A DNA stretch of 34,590 nt from Acidobacteriota bacterium (GTDB lineage: Bacteria; Acidobacteriota; Polarisedimenticolia; Gp22-AA2; AA152). Shown in pieces: positions 18,595 to 27,992 of the stretch. A program made the position numbers and the translations under genes. Position 1 is the stretch's first letter. Each line of letters begins with the position of its first letter. The stretch covers positions 1-34,590 of the forward strand of contig JAKEFJ010000105.1 of NCBI GenBank assembly GCA_022616665.1. Reading direction: 5' to 3'. The notes beneath the pieces are model-generated. The model did no database searches and was not told where the DNA came from. It was given only the letters and a program-made list of their open reading frames with translations.

Positions 18595-20280
18595 ATGAAG
18601 CAGGGTGGAGCCAGCGTACTGACCCGTCGCAGAACGCGGCGCGAATGGGAGCAGGAAGTCTTGAATCCAGCGCTGCGAAAATCCCCCGAGAGGATGAAGG
18701 AATTCACCACCCTGTCGGGAGTCCCGGTGGAGAGACTCGCCACGGCAGAGAATTTGGAGAGCTGGATTCCTGACGAGAAGCTCGGACTTCCCGGAGAGTA
18801 CCCGTTCACCCGGGGGCCGCACCCGACCATGTACCGGGGGCGGCTATGGACCATGCGGCAGTTTTCCGGATTCGGCACCGCGCGGGACACCAATCGGCGC
18901 TACCGGTACCTCCTGGATCATGGGCAAACGGGTCTCTCCGTTGCCTTTGACATGCCCACGCTCATGGGGCTCGATTCGGACGACCCCAGATCGGCGGGTG
19001 AAGTAGGCCGTGAAGGGGTAGCCATCGATACCCTCGCCGACATGGAGACCCTTTTCCATGAGATTCCCTTGGGCGAGGTTTCAACCTCCATGACCATCAA
19101 CGCTCCCGCGGCGGTGCTGCTGGCCATGTACCTGGCGGTGGCACGCAGGCAGGGCGTACCCTGGCCCCAGGTGCGCGGCACCATTCAGAACGACATCCTG
19201 AAGGAATACATCGCGCAGAAGGAGTGGATCTTTCCGCCCCGGCCGTCCCTGCGGATCATTGTGGACATGATTGCCTTCTGCACCCGGAAGGTGCCGCTCT
19301 GGAACTCGGTTTCGATCAGCGGTTATCACATTCGCGAGGCGGGCTCTACGGCGGCCCAGGAGCTGGCGTTTACCCTGGCGGACGGCATCGGCTATGTCCA
19401 GGCATGCGTGGAAGCCGGGCAGGACGTGGATGACTTCGCGCCTCGGCTATCGTTCTTCTTCAACGCCCATTCGGACTTTTTCGAGGAGATCGCGAAATTT
19501 CGGGCCGCCAGGAGAATCTGGGCCAAGGTGATGCGGGATCGATTTCGCGCCAAGGATCCACGCTCCTGGATGCTGCGCACGCACGCGCAGACGGCAGGCT
19601 GCTCCCTCACGGCGCAGCAGCCACACAACAACATTGTCCGGGTGGCGCTGCAGGCCCTTTCCGCCGTATTGGGGGGGACCCAGTCGCTTCACACGAACTC
19701 CATGGACGAGACCCTGGGGCTTCCTACTGAGCAGGCAGTGACCATCGCATTGCGCACGCAGCAGATTCTGGCCGAGGAATCGGGAGTTGCCTCCACCATC
19801 GACCCGTTGGGCGGATCGTATTTTGTCGAGTCGCTCACCGATACCCTGGAACGGGAGGCCCTGTCGCTCATCGCTGCCGTCGATCGGATGGGAGGAATCG
19901 TGCCCGCCATCGAGCAGGGATTTCCGCAGCGCGAAATCGCCGAGGCCTCCTTCCGCTACCAGCAGCAGCTGGAGCGGGAAGAAAAGGTCATGGTGGGGGT
20001 CAACCGCTATCGCGAGGGGGGGGGCGCCCGCATCGATGTCCTCAAGATTCCCGCTTCCGTGGAGCCCACCCAGATCCGCCACTTGAAGCAAGTGCGAAAG
20101 CGGAGAGATCCGCTCGCTCACCGACGGGCCGTGGAAGAATTGGTGCGCTGCGCCAATGAGGGCGAGAATCTCATGCCGGCCATGGTGAGGGCGGTCGAAG
20201 CCTACGCTTCGGTGGGAGAGATCTGCTCCGCCTTGAAAGCGCCCTTTGGCGAATATCGCGAAGAGAAGACCTACTTTTGA
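18595..20280 (+). CDS. B12-dependent acyl-CoA mutase large subunit; family name methylmalonyl-CoA mutase, residues suggest isobutyryl-CoA mutase-like
   Basis: [97 protein letters not shown]. Confidence 0.92.
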   Translation: MKQGGASVLTRRRTRREWEQEVLNPALRKSPERMKEFTTLSGVPVERLATAENLESWIPDEKLGLPGEYPFTRGPHPTMYRGRLWTMRQFSGFGTARDTNRRYRYLLDHGQTGLSVAFDMPTLMGLDSDDPRSAGEVGREGVAIDTLADMETLFHEIPLGEVSTSMTINAPAAVLLAMYLAVARRQGVPWPQVRGTIQNDILKEYIAQKEWIFPPRPSLRIIVDMIAFCTRKVPLWNSVSISGYHIREAGSTAAQELAFTLADGIGYVQACVEAGQDVDDFAPRLSFFFNAHSDFFEEIAKFRAARRIWAKVMRDRFRAKDPRSWMLRTHAQTAGCSLTAQQPHNNIVRVALQALSAVLGGTQSLHTNSMDETLGLPTEQAVTIALRTQQILAEESGVASTIDPLGGSYFVESLTDTLEREALSLIAAVDRMGGIVPAIEQGFPQREIAEASFRYQQQLEREEKVMVGVNRYREGGGARIDVLKIPASVEPTQIRHLKQVRKRRDPLAHRRAVEELVRCANEGENLMPAMVRAVEAYASVGEICSALKAPFGEYREEKTYF

Positions 20281-20284
20281 GGCG

Positions 20285-20797
20285 ATGGGCATGTCGGTAA
20301 ATTCCGCGACGGGTACCCGGCTTCGCCTGCTGGTGGGCAAGGTTGGCCTCGACGGTCACGATCGAGGCGCGAAGATCATCGCCCGGGCGCTGAGGGATGC
20401 CGGGTTTGAAGTGATTTATACCGGGTTGCACCAGACGCCCGAGATGGTGGTCGCCACCGCGCTCCAGGAAGACGTCGACGCGGTGTCCCTGAGCATTCTC
20501 AGCGGCGCTCATAACACGCTGTTCCCCCGCGTCATCGAATTGCTGAAAAAGGCCGGCGTTGCGGTGCCGGTTTTCGGCGGAGGGATCATTCCCGAGGAGG
20601 ACATACCTCGTCTCCGAAAAGCCGGCGTGAAGGCGGTATTCACTCCCGGCACCTCGACCCAGGATGTCATAAATTGGGTGAAGTCCCATATCCGACCTCG
20701 AAACGAAGGATCGGCCTCCCGGGCCGCGAAGCTCCGTCGCCCTCCTTCCGCTGCCCGGCGGGGCACGCCCGGGCGGCGCAAGGCAACCCGCCGATAG
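20285..20797 (+). CDS. Acyl-CoA mutase small (cobalamin-binding) subunit
   Basis: [39 protein letters not shown] contains the DxHxxG cobalamin motif; start ATG 20285 or 20291. Confidence 0.93.
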   Translation: MGMSVNSATGTRLRLLVGKVGLDGHDRGAKIIARALRDAGFEVIYTGLHQTPEMVVATALQEDVDAVSLSILSGAHNTLFPRVIELLKKAGVAVPVFGGGIIPEEDIPRLRKAGVKAVFTPGTSTQDVINWVKSHIRPRNEGSASRAAKLRRPPSAARRGTPGRRKATRR

Positions 20798-20821
20798 CCG
20801 GTTCCATGTCGCGGCCGCTTC

Positions 20822-20851
20822 TTGACACTTTCGAATCCATTCTGCTAAGTT
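20822..20851 (+). promoter_or_regulatory. Putative promoter TTGACA-N18-TAAGTT with extended -10 (TGC)
   Basis: ttgaca 20822-20827; tgc 20843-20845; taagtt 20846-20851. Confidence 0.5.
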
Positions 20852-20928
20852 GAGCGGGCTCAAGACGAAGGGTCGGCTCCCCCGGAAGGGCTTCCAGAGG
20901 AGCGGCGGCCTTCCGGCCCGGGGACTTC

Positions 20929-21954
20929 ATGCCGAAAAAGATCCTCCTCGCAGACGACAGCATCACTATCCAGAAGGTAGTTGAGCTGACCTTCTCCGAA
21001 GGCGATTATCAGGTCTTCGCCGTGGGCAACGGAACGCAGGCCTTGCGGAAGATCCAGGAAGTGAGACCCGACATTGCTCTGCTGGACGTCATCATGCCTG
21101 AGGCCAGCGGCTATGAAGTTTGCGAAAAGATGAAACTGGATCCACAGACCTCGCGCATCCCGGTCCTGCTGCTGACCGGCACATTCGAGCCGTTTGACCG
21201 AAAGCGTGCCGAGGCCGCCGGTGCCGACGGCCATCTGACGAAGCCGTTCGAGTCACAGGTGCTTATCTCTCGCGTCGAAGAGCTGATCGCATCGGCGCTC
21301 CCCGCCACTCACGAGGATCCCATCAGCGAGAAGGGAGAGGAAGGGGAATCCCGGGAGGTCCCGCTCCGCGCGGAGGTTCACGAATCGGCCGCCCCGGTGT
21401 ATGAGCAGGAGACTGAAGTTAGCCTGGAAGACATCGTGCCGGATCGCTATGATGATTTCCAGGTACCTTCCCGCTCTCCGGCGGTCGGGGAGAGTCGGGC
21501 AGACAGCGGATACGAAGGGGAGCCTCAACACACAAGCACTCCCACGGGTGCCACCCCGGGGGGCGATCCGATGATCGAGACCTGGGACGAGCTCGCCAGC
21601 GGTCTGGCTTCGGCGCCCGACAATCCGCCTTTTCTGGAGGTGGAGGCCCGTCCTCAGGAGCTGTCCACGCCCCTTGAGAAGTTCACCGCAAGCACCGCTG
21701 GCTTGACCTTGAGAAATGAGATCGCCGCCGAATTCTCAGCGGCGTCCGCCCCGACTTCCGCCGATGCCGTCCCCGGTGTGGGGGGCACGGAGTTCACTGC
21801 GGAGCAGCTGGATCGCATCGCCTCCCGGGTGGTCGAGCGTCTCTCCGACCGCGTGGTTCGCGACATCGCCTGGGAAGTGATTCCGGAAATCGCTGAGAAT
21901 CTCATCCGCCAGCGGATCCGGGAGCTGGAAGAGAAGATCACCCGGGAAGGTTAA
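20929..21954 (+). CDS. Response regulator (N-terminal receiver, no recognised output DNA-binding domain)
   Basis: [23 protein letters not shown]...[20 protein letters not shown]...[11 protein letters not shown]...[12 protein letters not shown]; acidic linker; C-terminal helical segment [36 protein letters not shown]. Confidence 0.88.
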   Translation: MPKKILLADDSITIQKVVELTFSEGDYQVFAVGNGTQALRKIQEVRPDIALLDVIMPEASGYEVCEKMKLDPQTSRIPVLLLTGTFEPFDRKRAEAAGADGHLTKPFESQVLISRVEELIASALPATHEDPISEKGEEGESREVPLRAEVHESAAPVYEQETEVSLEDIVPDRYDDFQVPSRSPAVGESRADSGYEGEPQHTSTPTGATPGGDPMIETWDELASGLASAPDNPPFLEVEARPQELSTPLEKFTASTAGLTLRNEIAAEFSAASAPTSADAVPGVGGTEFTAEQLDRIASRVVERLSDRVVRDIAWEVIPEIAENLIRQRIRELEEKITREG

Positions 21955-22073
21955 ACTCTCTCCCCTCTGGACAGCCCTCAGCCAACGGTCCCTCGGGCCT
22001 GTTCTGCATTTTTAGGGAAGGGGTGCGCCATCGCTCACCGGCAGGTTCCCCCATTGCCCAAGGAGTCGAGCCC

Positions 22074-24752
22074 ATGGAGGTCCCCAAACGATTTGATCCA
22101 GGTGCCGTGGAGAAGCGCTGGCGCGAGTTCTGGCTGAAGTCGGGTAGCTTCACGGCCAAGCCGGAAAGCGGGAAAGTTCCGTACTGCATTGTCATTCCCC
22201 CTCCCAACATTACCGGGCGGCTCCATGCGGGGCATGCCCTCAACGCGACCCTCCAGGACATACTCATCCGATGGCGTCGAATGCAGGGGCGGGACACGCT
22301 CTGGCTTCCCGGCACCGATCATGCCGGAATAGCCACGCAAATGGTGGTGGAACGGGAGCTGCAGAAGGAGGGAAAGAGCCGTCACGCCCTGGGCCGCGAG
22401 GCGTTCCTTGAAAGGGTCTGGGCGTGGAAAGCAGAGCATGGAGACGCCATCGTGGAGCAGCTGCAACGGCTGGGGGCCTCCTGCGATTGGTCGCGCCTGC
22501 GCTTCACGCTGGATGACGGCCTGTCCCAGGCGGTCCGGGAGGTTTTCGTTCGGCTGTTCGAGGAGGGCCTGATCTATCGCGACAAGGCCATCGTGAACTG
22601 GTGCCCGCAATGCCGGACGGCGCTGTCCGATCTTGAAGTGGTCCATCGGGAGGTTGCCGGCAAGCTTTATCACCTGAACTATCCGGTAAAGGGGACCGCG
22701 CAGCACATCACGGTTGCCACCACCCGGCCGGAGACCATGCTGGGGGACACGGCCGTCGCGATTCACCCCGCAGACGAGCGCTATCGAGGGCTCGTCGGGA
22801 AGACCGTGATCCTGCCGATTCTGCAGCGTGAGATTCCGATCATCGCGGATGAAGCAGTGGACCGGACGTTTGGAACGGGAGCGGTCAAAGTGACGCCGGC
22901 CCACGATCCCAACGACTTCGCCATGGCCCGGCGCCACAACCTTCCGGCGGTGGTCATCTTGGATGAGTCGGCGCGTACCACACCCGAGGCCGGCCCCTAC
23001 GCAGGGATGGATCGATACGCGTGCCGGAAGAAACTTGTGACCGATCTGTCGGCCGCCGGGATTCTTGCCAAGGTCGAGGATCATCCCCACGCCGTTGGGC
23101 GCTGTCACCGCTGCGACACCGTGGTGGAGCCCATGCTTTCCGATCAATGGTTCGTGCGCATGGTGCCTTTGGCGCGTGAGGCTCTCGCAGCGGTGGAGGA
23201 TTCCCGTATCCGCTTCATTCCAGATAATCGCAAGAACGACTATTTCGAGTGGATGCGCAATATCCACGACTGGTGCATTTCCCGTCAGCTCTGGTGGGGG
23301 CACCGGATCCCGGCCTGGACCTGCGCCTCGTGCGGCCGCTTAATCGTTGCGCGCCAGGACCCCGCATCCTGTCCCTCCTGTGGACAAGCGAGCCTCGTCC
23401 AGGATCCTGATGTACTGGACACCTGGTTCAGTTCCGCGCTGTGGCCCTTCTCGACGCTGGGGTGGCCCGAGCAGACTCCGGATCTGGCGCGCTATTACCC
23501 AAACTCCGTCCTGGTCACCGCCTATGACATTCTCTTTTTCTGGGTGGCCCGGATGATCATGATGGGCCTCAAGTTCATGGGAAGACCACCCTTTGAACAG
23601 GTCTACTTCAACGGACTGGTTCGGGACGAGAAGGGCCGAAAGATGAGCAAGACCCGAGGCAACACCGTGGATCCGCTGGATTTGATGGATCGCTTCGGGA
23701 CCGACGCCTTGCGCTTCACCTTGGCGGCGATGGCCTCCCCGGGGGCGGACACCGTGTTGGATTTGAAGCGTGTGGAGGGTTACCAGGCCTTCGGGACGAA
23801 GATCTGGAACGCGGCGCGCTTCGTCTTGCTGAACCTTCCGGAGGGCACCGAGGCGACCAAGCCGGAATTTCGCGCCTCCTCGGCGAACCTCTCGATCACC
23901 GATCGGTGGATTATCAGCCGGGTCAATGCCGTGAGTCGCGAGGTGGATCAGGCGCTGGAGCAGTTCCGTTACGACGAAGCGGCTTCCACGCTGTACCACT
24001 TTGTGTGGCATGAGTTCTGCGACTGGTACATCGAGATGGTGAAGCCCTCTTTGATAGGAGATGCACGGGACACGCTGGAGGGGCGTCGCAGTCGCGCCAT
24101 TCTGCTGCGAGTCCTGGACCGGGCCTTGCGGCTTTTGCATCCTTTCATGCCCTTCCTCACCGAGGAAATCTGGCAGCGTCTCCCCCATGAGGGGGAGACG
24201 CTGGTCCTGGTCGACTATCCCCATTATCGCGAAGAAGAGGAGGATTCCGACGCGGAAAAGGAGGTGGGATTCCTGATAGCCGCGGTGACCAAGCTGCGAA
24301 ACCTTCGCGCCGAGAGCAACCTGCCTGCCGGGCTGAAGCTGGAGGCCTTGTTTCACACGGATCTGTCCCGCCCCCGTCGGATCGTCGAGTCCCACGCCGC
24401 AACACTGTGCACCCTGGCCCGCCTCTCTGCTTTCCGTTTCGTGGCCGAGATACCGGGAGATCTGGCGGCGGCTCGCGGCGTGATTCCAGGGCTGGAGATG
24501 GCCCTGCCGCTCGCAGGCGTCCAGGATCCCCATGAAGAGAGGCGACGCCTGGAACGGGAGATGGAAAAGGCGCAGAAGGAGCTGGCAGGTCTGGAGGCCA
24601 AGCTGGCCAATGAGTCCTTTACCGGCCGTGCTCCCCAGGATGTCGTAGCAAAGGTCCGCGAGGCCAGCCGGGAGCTGCGCGAAAGGATCGAAAAGCTGTC
24701 GCGCGCGGCGTCGGAGCTTCCGCTGGCGGGACTCTCCTCCGGGCCGGAATAA
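22074..24752 (+). CDS. valS: Valyl-tRNA synthetase
   Basis: ATG 22074; [27 protein letters not shown] (HIGH-like), [16 protein letters not shown] (KMSKS), C-terminal coiled coil. Confidence 0.97.
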   Translation: MEVPKRFDPGAVEKRWREFWLKSGSFTAKPESGKVPYCIVIPPPNITGRLHAGHALNATLQDILIRWRRMQGRDTLWLPGTDHAGIATQMVVERELQKEGKSRHALGREAFLERVWAWKAEHGDAIVEQLQRLGASCDWSRLRFTLDDGLSQAVREVFVRLFEEGLIYRDKAIVNWCPQCRTALSDLEVVHREVAGKLYHLNYPVKGTAQHITVATTRPETMLGDTAVAIHPADERYRGLVGKTVILPILQREIPIIADEAVDRTFGTGAVKVTPAHDPNDFAMARRHNLPAVVILDESARTTPEAGPYAGMDRYACRKKLVTDLSAAGILAKVEDHPHAVGRCHRCDTVVEPMLSDQWFVRMVPLAREALAAVEDSRIRFIPDNRKNDYFEWMRNIHDWCISRQLWWGHRIPAWTCASCGRLIVARQDPASCPSCGQASLVQDPDVLDTWFSSALWPFSTLGWPEQTPDLARYYPNSVLVTAYDILFFWVARMIMMGLKFMGRPPFEQVYFNGLVRDEKGRKMSKTRGNTVDPLDLMDRFGTDALRFTLAAMASPGADTVLDLKRVEGYQAFGTKIWNAARFVLLNLPEGTEATKPEFRASSANLSITDRWIISRVNAVSREVDQALEQFRYDEAASTLYHFVWHEFCDWYIEMVKPSLIGDARDTLEGRRSRAILLRVLDRALRLLHPFMPFLTEEIWQRLPHEGETLVLVDYPHYREEEEDSDAEKEVGFLIAAVTKLRNLRAESNLPAGLKLEALFHTDLSRPRRIVESHAATLCTLARLSAFRFVAEIPGDLAAARGVIPGLEMALPLAGVQDPHEERRRLEREMEKAQKELAGLEAKLANESFTGRAPQDVVAKVREASRELRERIEKLSRAASELPLAGLSSGPE

Positions 24753-24774
24753 TCCCCAGGGAGCGCACCCATCC

Positions 24775-25626
24775 ATGCGAGCGACCCTTCCCTCGATGGC
24801 AAGCCTGGTTCGCCAAGCTCTCAGAGAAGACGTAGGCTCCGGCGACGTAACCACCCGATGCGTCGTCCCCTCCGGCCGTCTCGGACTGGGGACCATTCGA
24901 GCCAAGGAGCCCCTGCTCCTGGCCGGATTGCCCTTGGCCCGGGAGGTCTTTCGGCAAGTGGACCCCACGCTGCGCTTCGAGCCGTTGCGCGCCGAGGGAA
25001 GCCGCGTGGGGCGAGGGACACCGGTGGCTCGAATCCGGGGGCGGGCCGCTTCGATTCTGACGGGTGAGCGAACGGCGCTCAATTTCCTTCAGCATCTCTC
25101 CGGAATCGCCACCTACACGGCAAAGTGCGTGGCCGAAGCCAGGGGCCGCTGCAGCGTGCGTGACACTCGCAAGACCCACCCTGGCTTGAGAGAAATCGAG
25201 AAATACGCGGTCCGATTGGCCGGGGGCCGGAACCACCGCTTCGGCCTCAACGACGGGATTCTCATCAAGCACAACCATTGGCGGATCGCCGGGGGAGTCA
25301 AGGCTTGCGTGGAGCGTGCGCGACGGAGCAAGCATCGAAAGCCGTCCTTTCCGGTTCAGGTGGAGGTATCCACGCTGCCGGATCTGCAGGAGGCACTGGA
25401 GGCAGGCGCCGACAGCGTACTCCTGGACAATCTCTCCCCGCAGCAAGTCCGGCGGGCTCTCAAGCTGATCCGAGGCCGGATTCCCGTGGAATTGTCCGGT
25501 GGGATCACCCAGGGCGGGTTGGGGCGCTTTGCCGCAGTTCGTCCGGATTGCATCTCCCTGGGCGCTCTCACGCACTCCTCGCGCTGGGTGGATCTCTCCC
25601 TGCGTCTCGAGGGAGCAGGGAAGTGA
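24775..25626 (+). CDS. nadC: Nicotinate-nucleotide pyrophosphorylase (carboxylating)
   Basis: LVRQALREDVGSGDVTT; LTGERTALNFLQHLSGIAT; DTRKTHPGLREIEKYAVRLAGGRNHRFGLNDGILIKHNH. Confidence 0.97.
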   Translation: MRATLPSMASLVRQALREDVGSGDVTTRCVVPSGRLGLGTIRAKEPLLLAGLPLAREVFRQVDPTLRFEPLRAEGSRVGRGTPVARIRGRAASILTGERTALNFLQHLSGIATYTAKCVAEARGRCSVRDTRKTHPGLREIEKYAVRLAGGRNHRFGLNDGILIKHNHWRIAGGVKACVERARRSKHRKPSFPVQVEVSTLPDLQEALEAGADSVLLDNLSPQQVRRALKLIRGRIPVELSGGITQGGLGRFAAVRPDCISLGALTHSSRWVDLSLRLEGAGK

Positions 25627-26423
25627 ACCCCAGTTGGAATCAGGCAGCCCTGCTGCGGGAGCTGGCGAGTCATCGCCTGGGAAGCAGGGTTCTTTGCTTC
25701 GACAGCCTGCAGTCCACCAATGACAAGGCTTTGGAACTTTTGGAACAGGGAGAACCCGATGGATCGTTGGTATTGGCAGAGGAGCAGACCCGCGGCAGGG
25801 GCCGCAGAGAACGCACCTGGGATTCTCCGCCCCGGCTGGGGATTTACGCGAGCCTCGTCCTGCGTCCCATGCTCCCTGCCAGGCTGCTCCCTCTTGTCTC
25901 GCTGGCTTTTGCGGTGGGAACCGCTGCCGCCCTGCGCACCGCGGGCCTTCGCGAGGTCGGGCTGAAATGGCCCAATGACCTCCTGCTGGGTGATAGGAAA
26001 TTGGCCGGCATCCTGGCGGAAGCGCGAGGCGATGGAGAGCTCAGCGGGTTGGTGTTGGGATTGGGTCTGAATGTGAATCAGGTTGAGTCGGATTTTCCCG
26101 TGGCGCTTCGACAAACCGCCACCTCGCTGCGGCTAGCCAGCGGCCGATCCTGGAATCGCCTGCGAATCCTCAAAGCCCTGTTACTGCAATGCGGGGAGGA
26201 ATATGATGAACTTCAAGCGAAGGGCCCGGGAGAGTTGCTCCGTCGCTTTGAAGAGCATTGTGTTTTCAGCCGGGGGAGCCAGCTCGAAGTCGACGCGGCG
26301 AATTGTGTCCGGCAGGGTCGATTCGCCGGACTGGGGGACTCCGGAGAGCTTCTTCTGGACACGGGAGGCGCGGCTGCTGTGGCTTTCCACTTCGGGGAAG
26401 TGCGCCACGTGAAGAGGGCCTGA
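25623..26423 (+). CDS. birA: Biotin-[acetyl-CoA-carboxylase] ligase without N-terminal HTH
   Basis: GTG 25623 overlaps the nadC stop; QSTNDKALELL...EEQTRGRGRRERTWDSP...LKWPNDLLLGDRKLAGILAEA. Confidence 0.93.
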   Translation: MNPSWNQAALLRELASHRLGSRVLCFDSLQSTNDKALELLEQGEPDGSLVLAEEQTRGRGRRERTWDSPPRLGIYASLVLRPMLPARLLPLVSLAFAVGTAAALRTAGLREVGLKWPNDLLLGDRKLAGILAEARGDGELSGLVLGLGLNVNQVESDFPVALRQTATSLRLASGRSWNRLRILKALLLQCGEEYDELQAKGPGELLRRFEEHCVFSRGSQLEVDAANCVRQGRFAGLGDSGELLLDTGGAAAVAFHFGEVRHVKRA

Positions 26424-26425
26424 CG

Positions 26426-27193
26426 ATGCTGCTGGCCGTGGATGTTGGGAACACCGGCACCGACCTGGGTGCCTTTCGAGGGGAAAGGCTCCTGGCCCGT
26501 TGGTCGCTTTCCAGCGATCGCAGCCGGACGGCGGATGAATACGGGGTGCTCATCCGGAGCCTCTTTGCGGCGCGCGGCCTGCAGATTGAGGAAGTGAAGG
26601 CCATGGCAGTCGCCAGCGTGGTCCCGCCGCTGGAGTCGGTGGTGCAGGAGGTGGCGCGGCGATACTTGTCGGTGGAGCCCCTGTTCGTAGCTCCCGGTAT
26701 TCGCACCGGAATGCCGGTGCTCGTCGACAACCCTCTGGAAGTGGGAGCGGATCGGATCGTGAATGGAGTCGCCGCTTTCCAGCGATTCCATCAGGCGGTG
26801 ATCGTGGCTGATTTCGGGACCGCCACGACTTTCGACGCGGTGAGCGGGAAAGGAGAATACCTGGGGGGGGCCATCGCGCCCGGGCTGAAAATCTCCGCCC
26901 AAGCACTTTATGAGGCCACTGCCAAGCTTCCCCGAATCGACCTCAAGCGCCCGGATCGGGCCATTGGCAAGAACACGGTGGCCAGCATGCAATCGGGAAT
27001 TCTGTTCGGTTACCTTGGAATGGTGCGCGGGATATTGGACCGGATGCGCGCCGAAATGGGCGGGGCGCCCGCGGTCATTGCCACAGGCGGGCTGAGCCCT
27101 CTGCTGGAGCCAGATCTCAGTGGATGCGTGGACGAGGTCGATCCCGATTTGACGCTCACGGGGCTGAGAATTCTCCACGAGAGGAACGCGTGA
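26426..27193 (+). CDS. coaX: Type III pantothenate kinase
   Basis: ATG 26426; MLLAVDVGNTGTDLGAF; VDNPLEVGADRIVNGVAAF; VADFGTATTFDAVSGKGEYLGGAIAPGL. Confidence 0.95.
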   Translation: MLLAVDVGNTGTDLGAFRGERLLARWSLSSDRSRTADEYGVLIRSLFAARGLQIEEVKAMAVASVVPPLESVVQEVARRYLSVEPLFVAPGIRTGMPVLVDNPLEVGADRIVNGVAAFQRFHQAVIVADFGTATTFDAVSGKGEYLGGAIAPGLKISAQALYEATAKLPRIDLKRPDRAIGKNTVASMQSGILFGYLGMVRGILDRMRAEMGGAPAVIATGGLSPLLEPDLSGCVDEVDPDLTLTGLRILHERNA

Positions 27194-27927
27194 GCCCATC
27201 GACGGGAGAATCCGTGCCGGCTCCCTCCGAGGAGGAGAAGAGCTTCTTTGCCACGGTGGAGGAGCGATTCTGTGCGCTGCGGGGAGCCTCTCTGCTGCTT
27301 TCGCCCAGGGATTGGGCCCTGATTGCCAGCTGGTGGAACGAGCGAGTGCCCCTTGCTCTGATCTTGGAATCCCTGGAGGAAGTCTTCGCGACCAGGGCCC
27401 GGCGGGGCGACGCTGCAGGGGAAATCAGCTCCCTGGCCTATGCCCGCTCCGAGGTGCAGCGCCGATTCCGGCTGCACCGGGAGTTGGTGGCCGTACGGCG
27501 CGGAGAGGAAGAGGAGGGCGCCCGGCTGCGCAGGGATATCGGGCTGCACCTGGGACGTGTGGCGCGCCGTTTGGCCCTGGCTGGAGAGCTGGCGCGGGAG
27601 CGCGGGGAAGAGGGGTTGGCGCGCTCCCTGCTCGTCGGCTCCGCAGAAATCAAGGCACTGAAGCGATTGGCGGGCAAGATTGAGTGGAATCCTGCATCCG
27701 CCGAAGAGCGACTTGAGCAGATTGAATCCGAGATCATGGACTCCGCCCGCGGCGCCCTCAGCATCCCGGAGCGCGACGATCTCCAGGCTCGGGCCCGGAA
27801 GATGCTCTCCGAGCGGGGTCTACGCATGACCCAGGATGCCCATCGGATCACCTTGAAATCCATCGAGGAGAATCACCTTCGCCAGAAGTGGCAAATCCCG
27901 GCAGTCGCGCTGCTGGCCGACGATTGA
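27190..27927 (+). CDS. Uncharacterised, probably all-helical protein
   Basis: GTG 27190 overlaps the coaX stop (GTGA); conserved-looking N-terminal block LLSPRDWALIASWWNERVPLALILESLEEVF. Confidence 0.75.
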   Translation: MSPSTGESVPAPSEEEKSFFATVEERFCALRGASLLLSPRDWALIASWWNERVPLALILESLEEVFATRARRGDAAGEISSLAYARSEVQRRFRLHRELVAVRRGEEEEGARLRRDIGLHLGRVARRLALAGELARERGEEGLARSLLVGSAEIKALKRLAGKIEWNPASAEERLEQIESEIMDSARGALSIPERDDLQARARKMLSERGLRMTQDAHRITLKSIEENHLRQKWQIPAVALLADD

Positions 27928-27953
27928 TGCAACTCTAGATCTCGTGCTACATT
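27924..27953 (+). promoter_or_regulatory. Weak putative promoter TTGATG-N18-TACATT (TGC extended -10) upstream of comEC
   Basis: ttgatg 27924-27929; tgc 27945-27947; tacatt 27948-27953. Confidence 0.35.
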
Positions 27954-27992
27954 GCATCCCGGGAGAGCCGAGCCGCTCACGGAAGCGCCTCG

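Noticed and set aside
21955-22073. Possible T-box riboswitch leader before valS
   Set aside because: No T-box AGGGTGGNACCGCG motif or specifier/terminator structure seen.
22035-23303. 422-aa minus-strand ORF opposite valS
   Set aside because: Shadow ORF of valS with low-complexity His/Arg/Gly composition and no domain.
23340-25082. 580-aa minus-strand ORF opposite valS/nadC
   Set aside because: Long antisense ORF expected in GC-rich coding DNA; overlaps strongly identified genes and has no recognisable domain.
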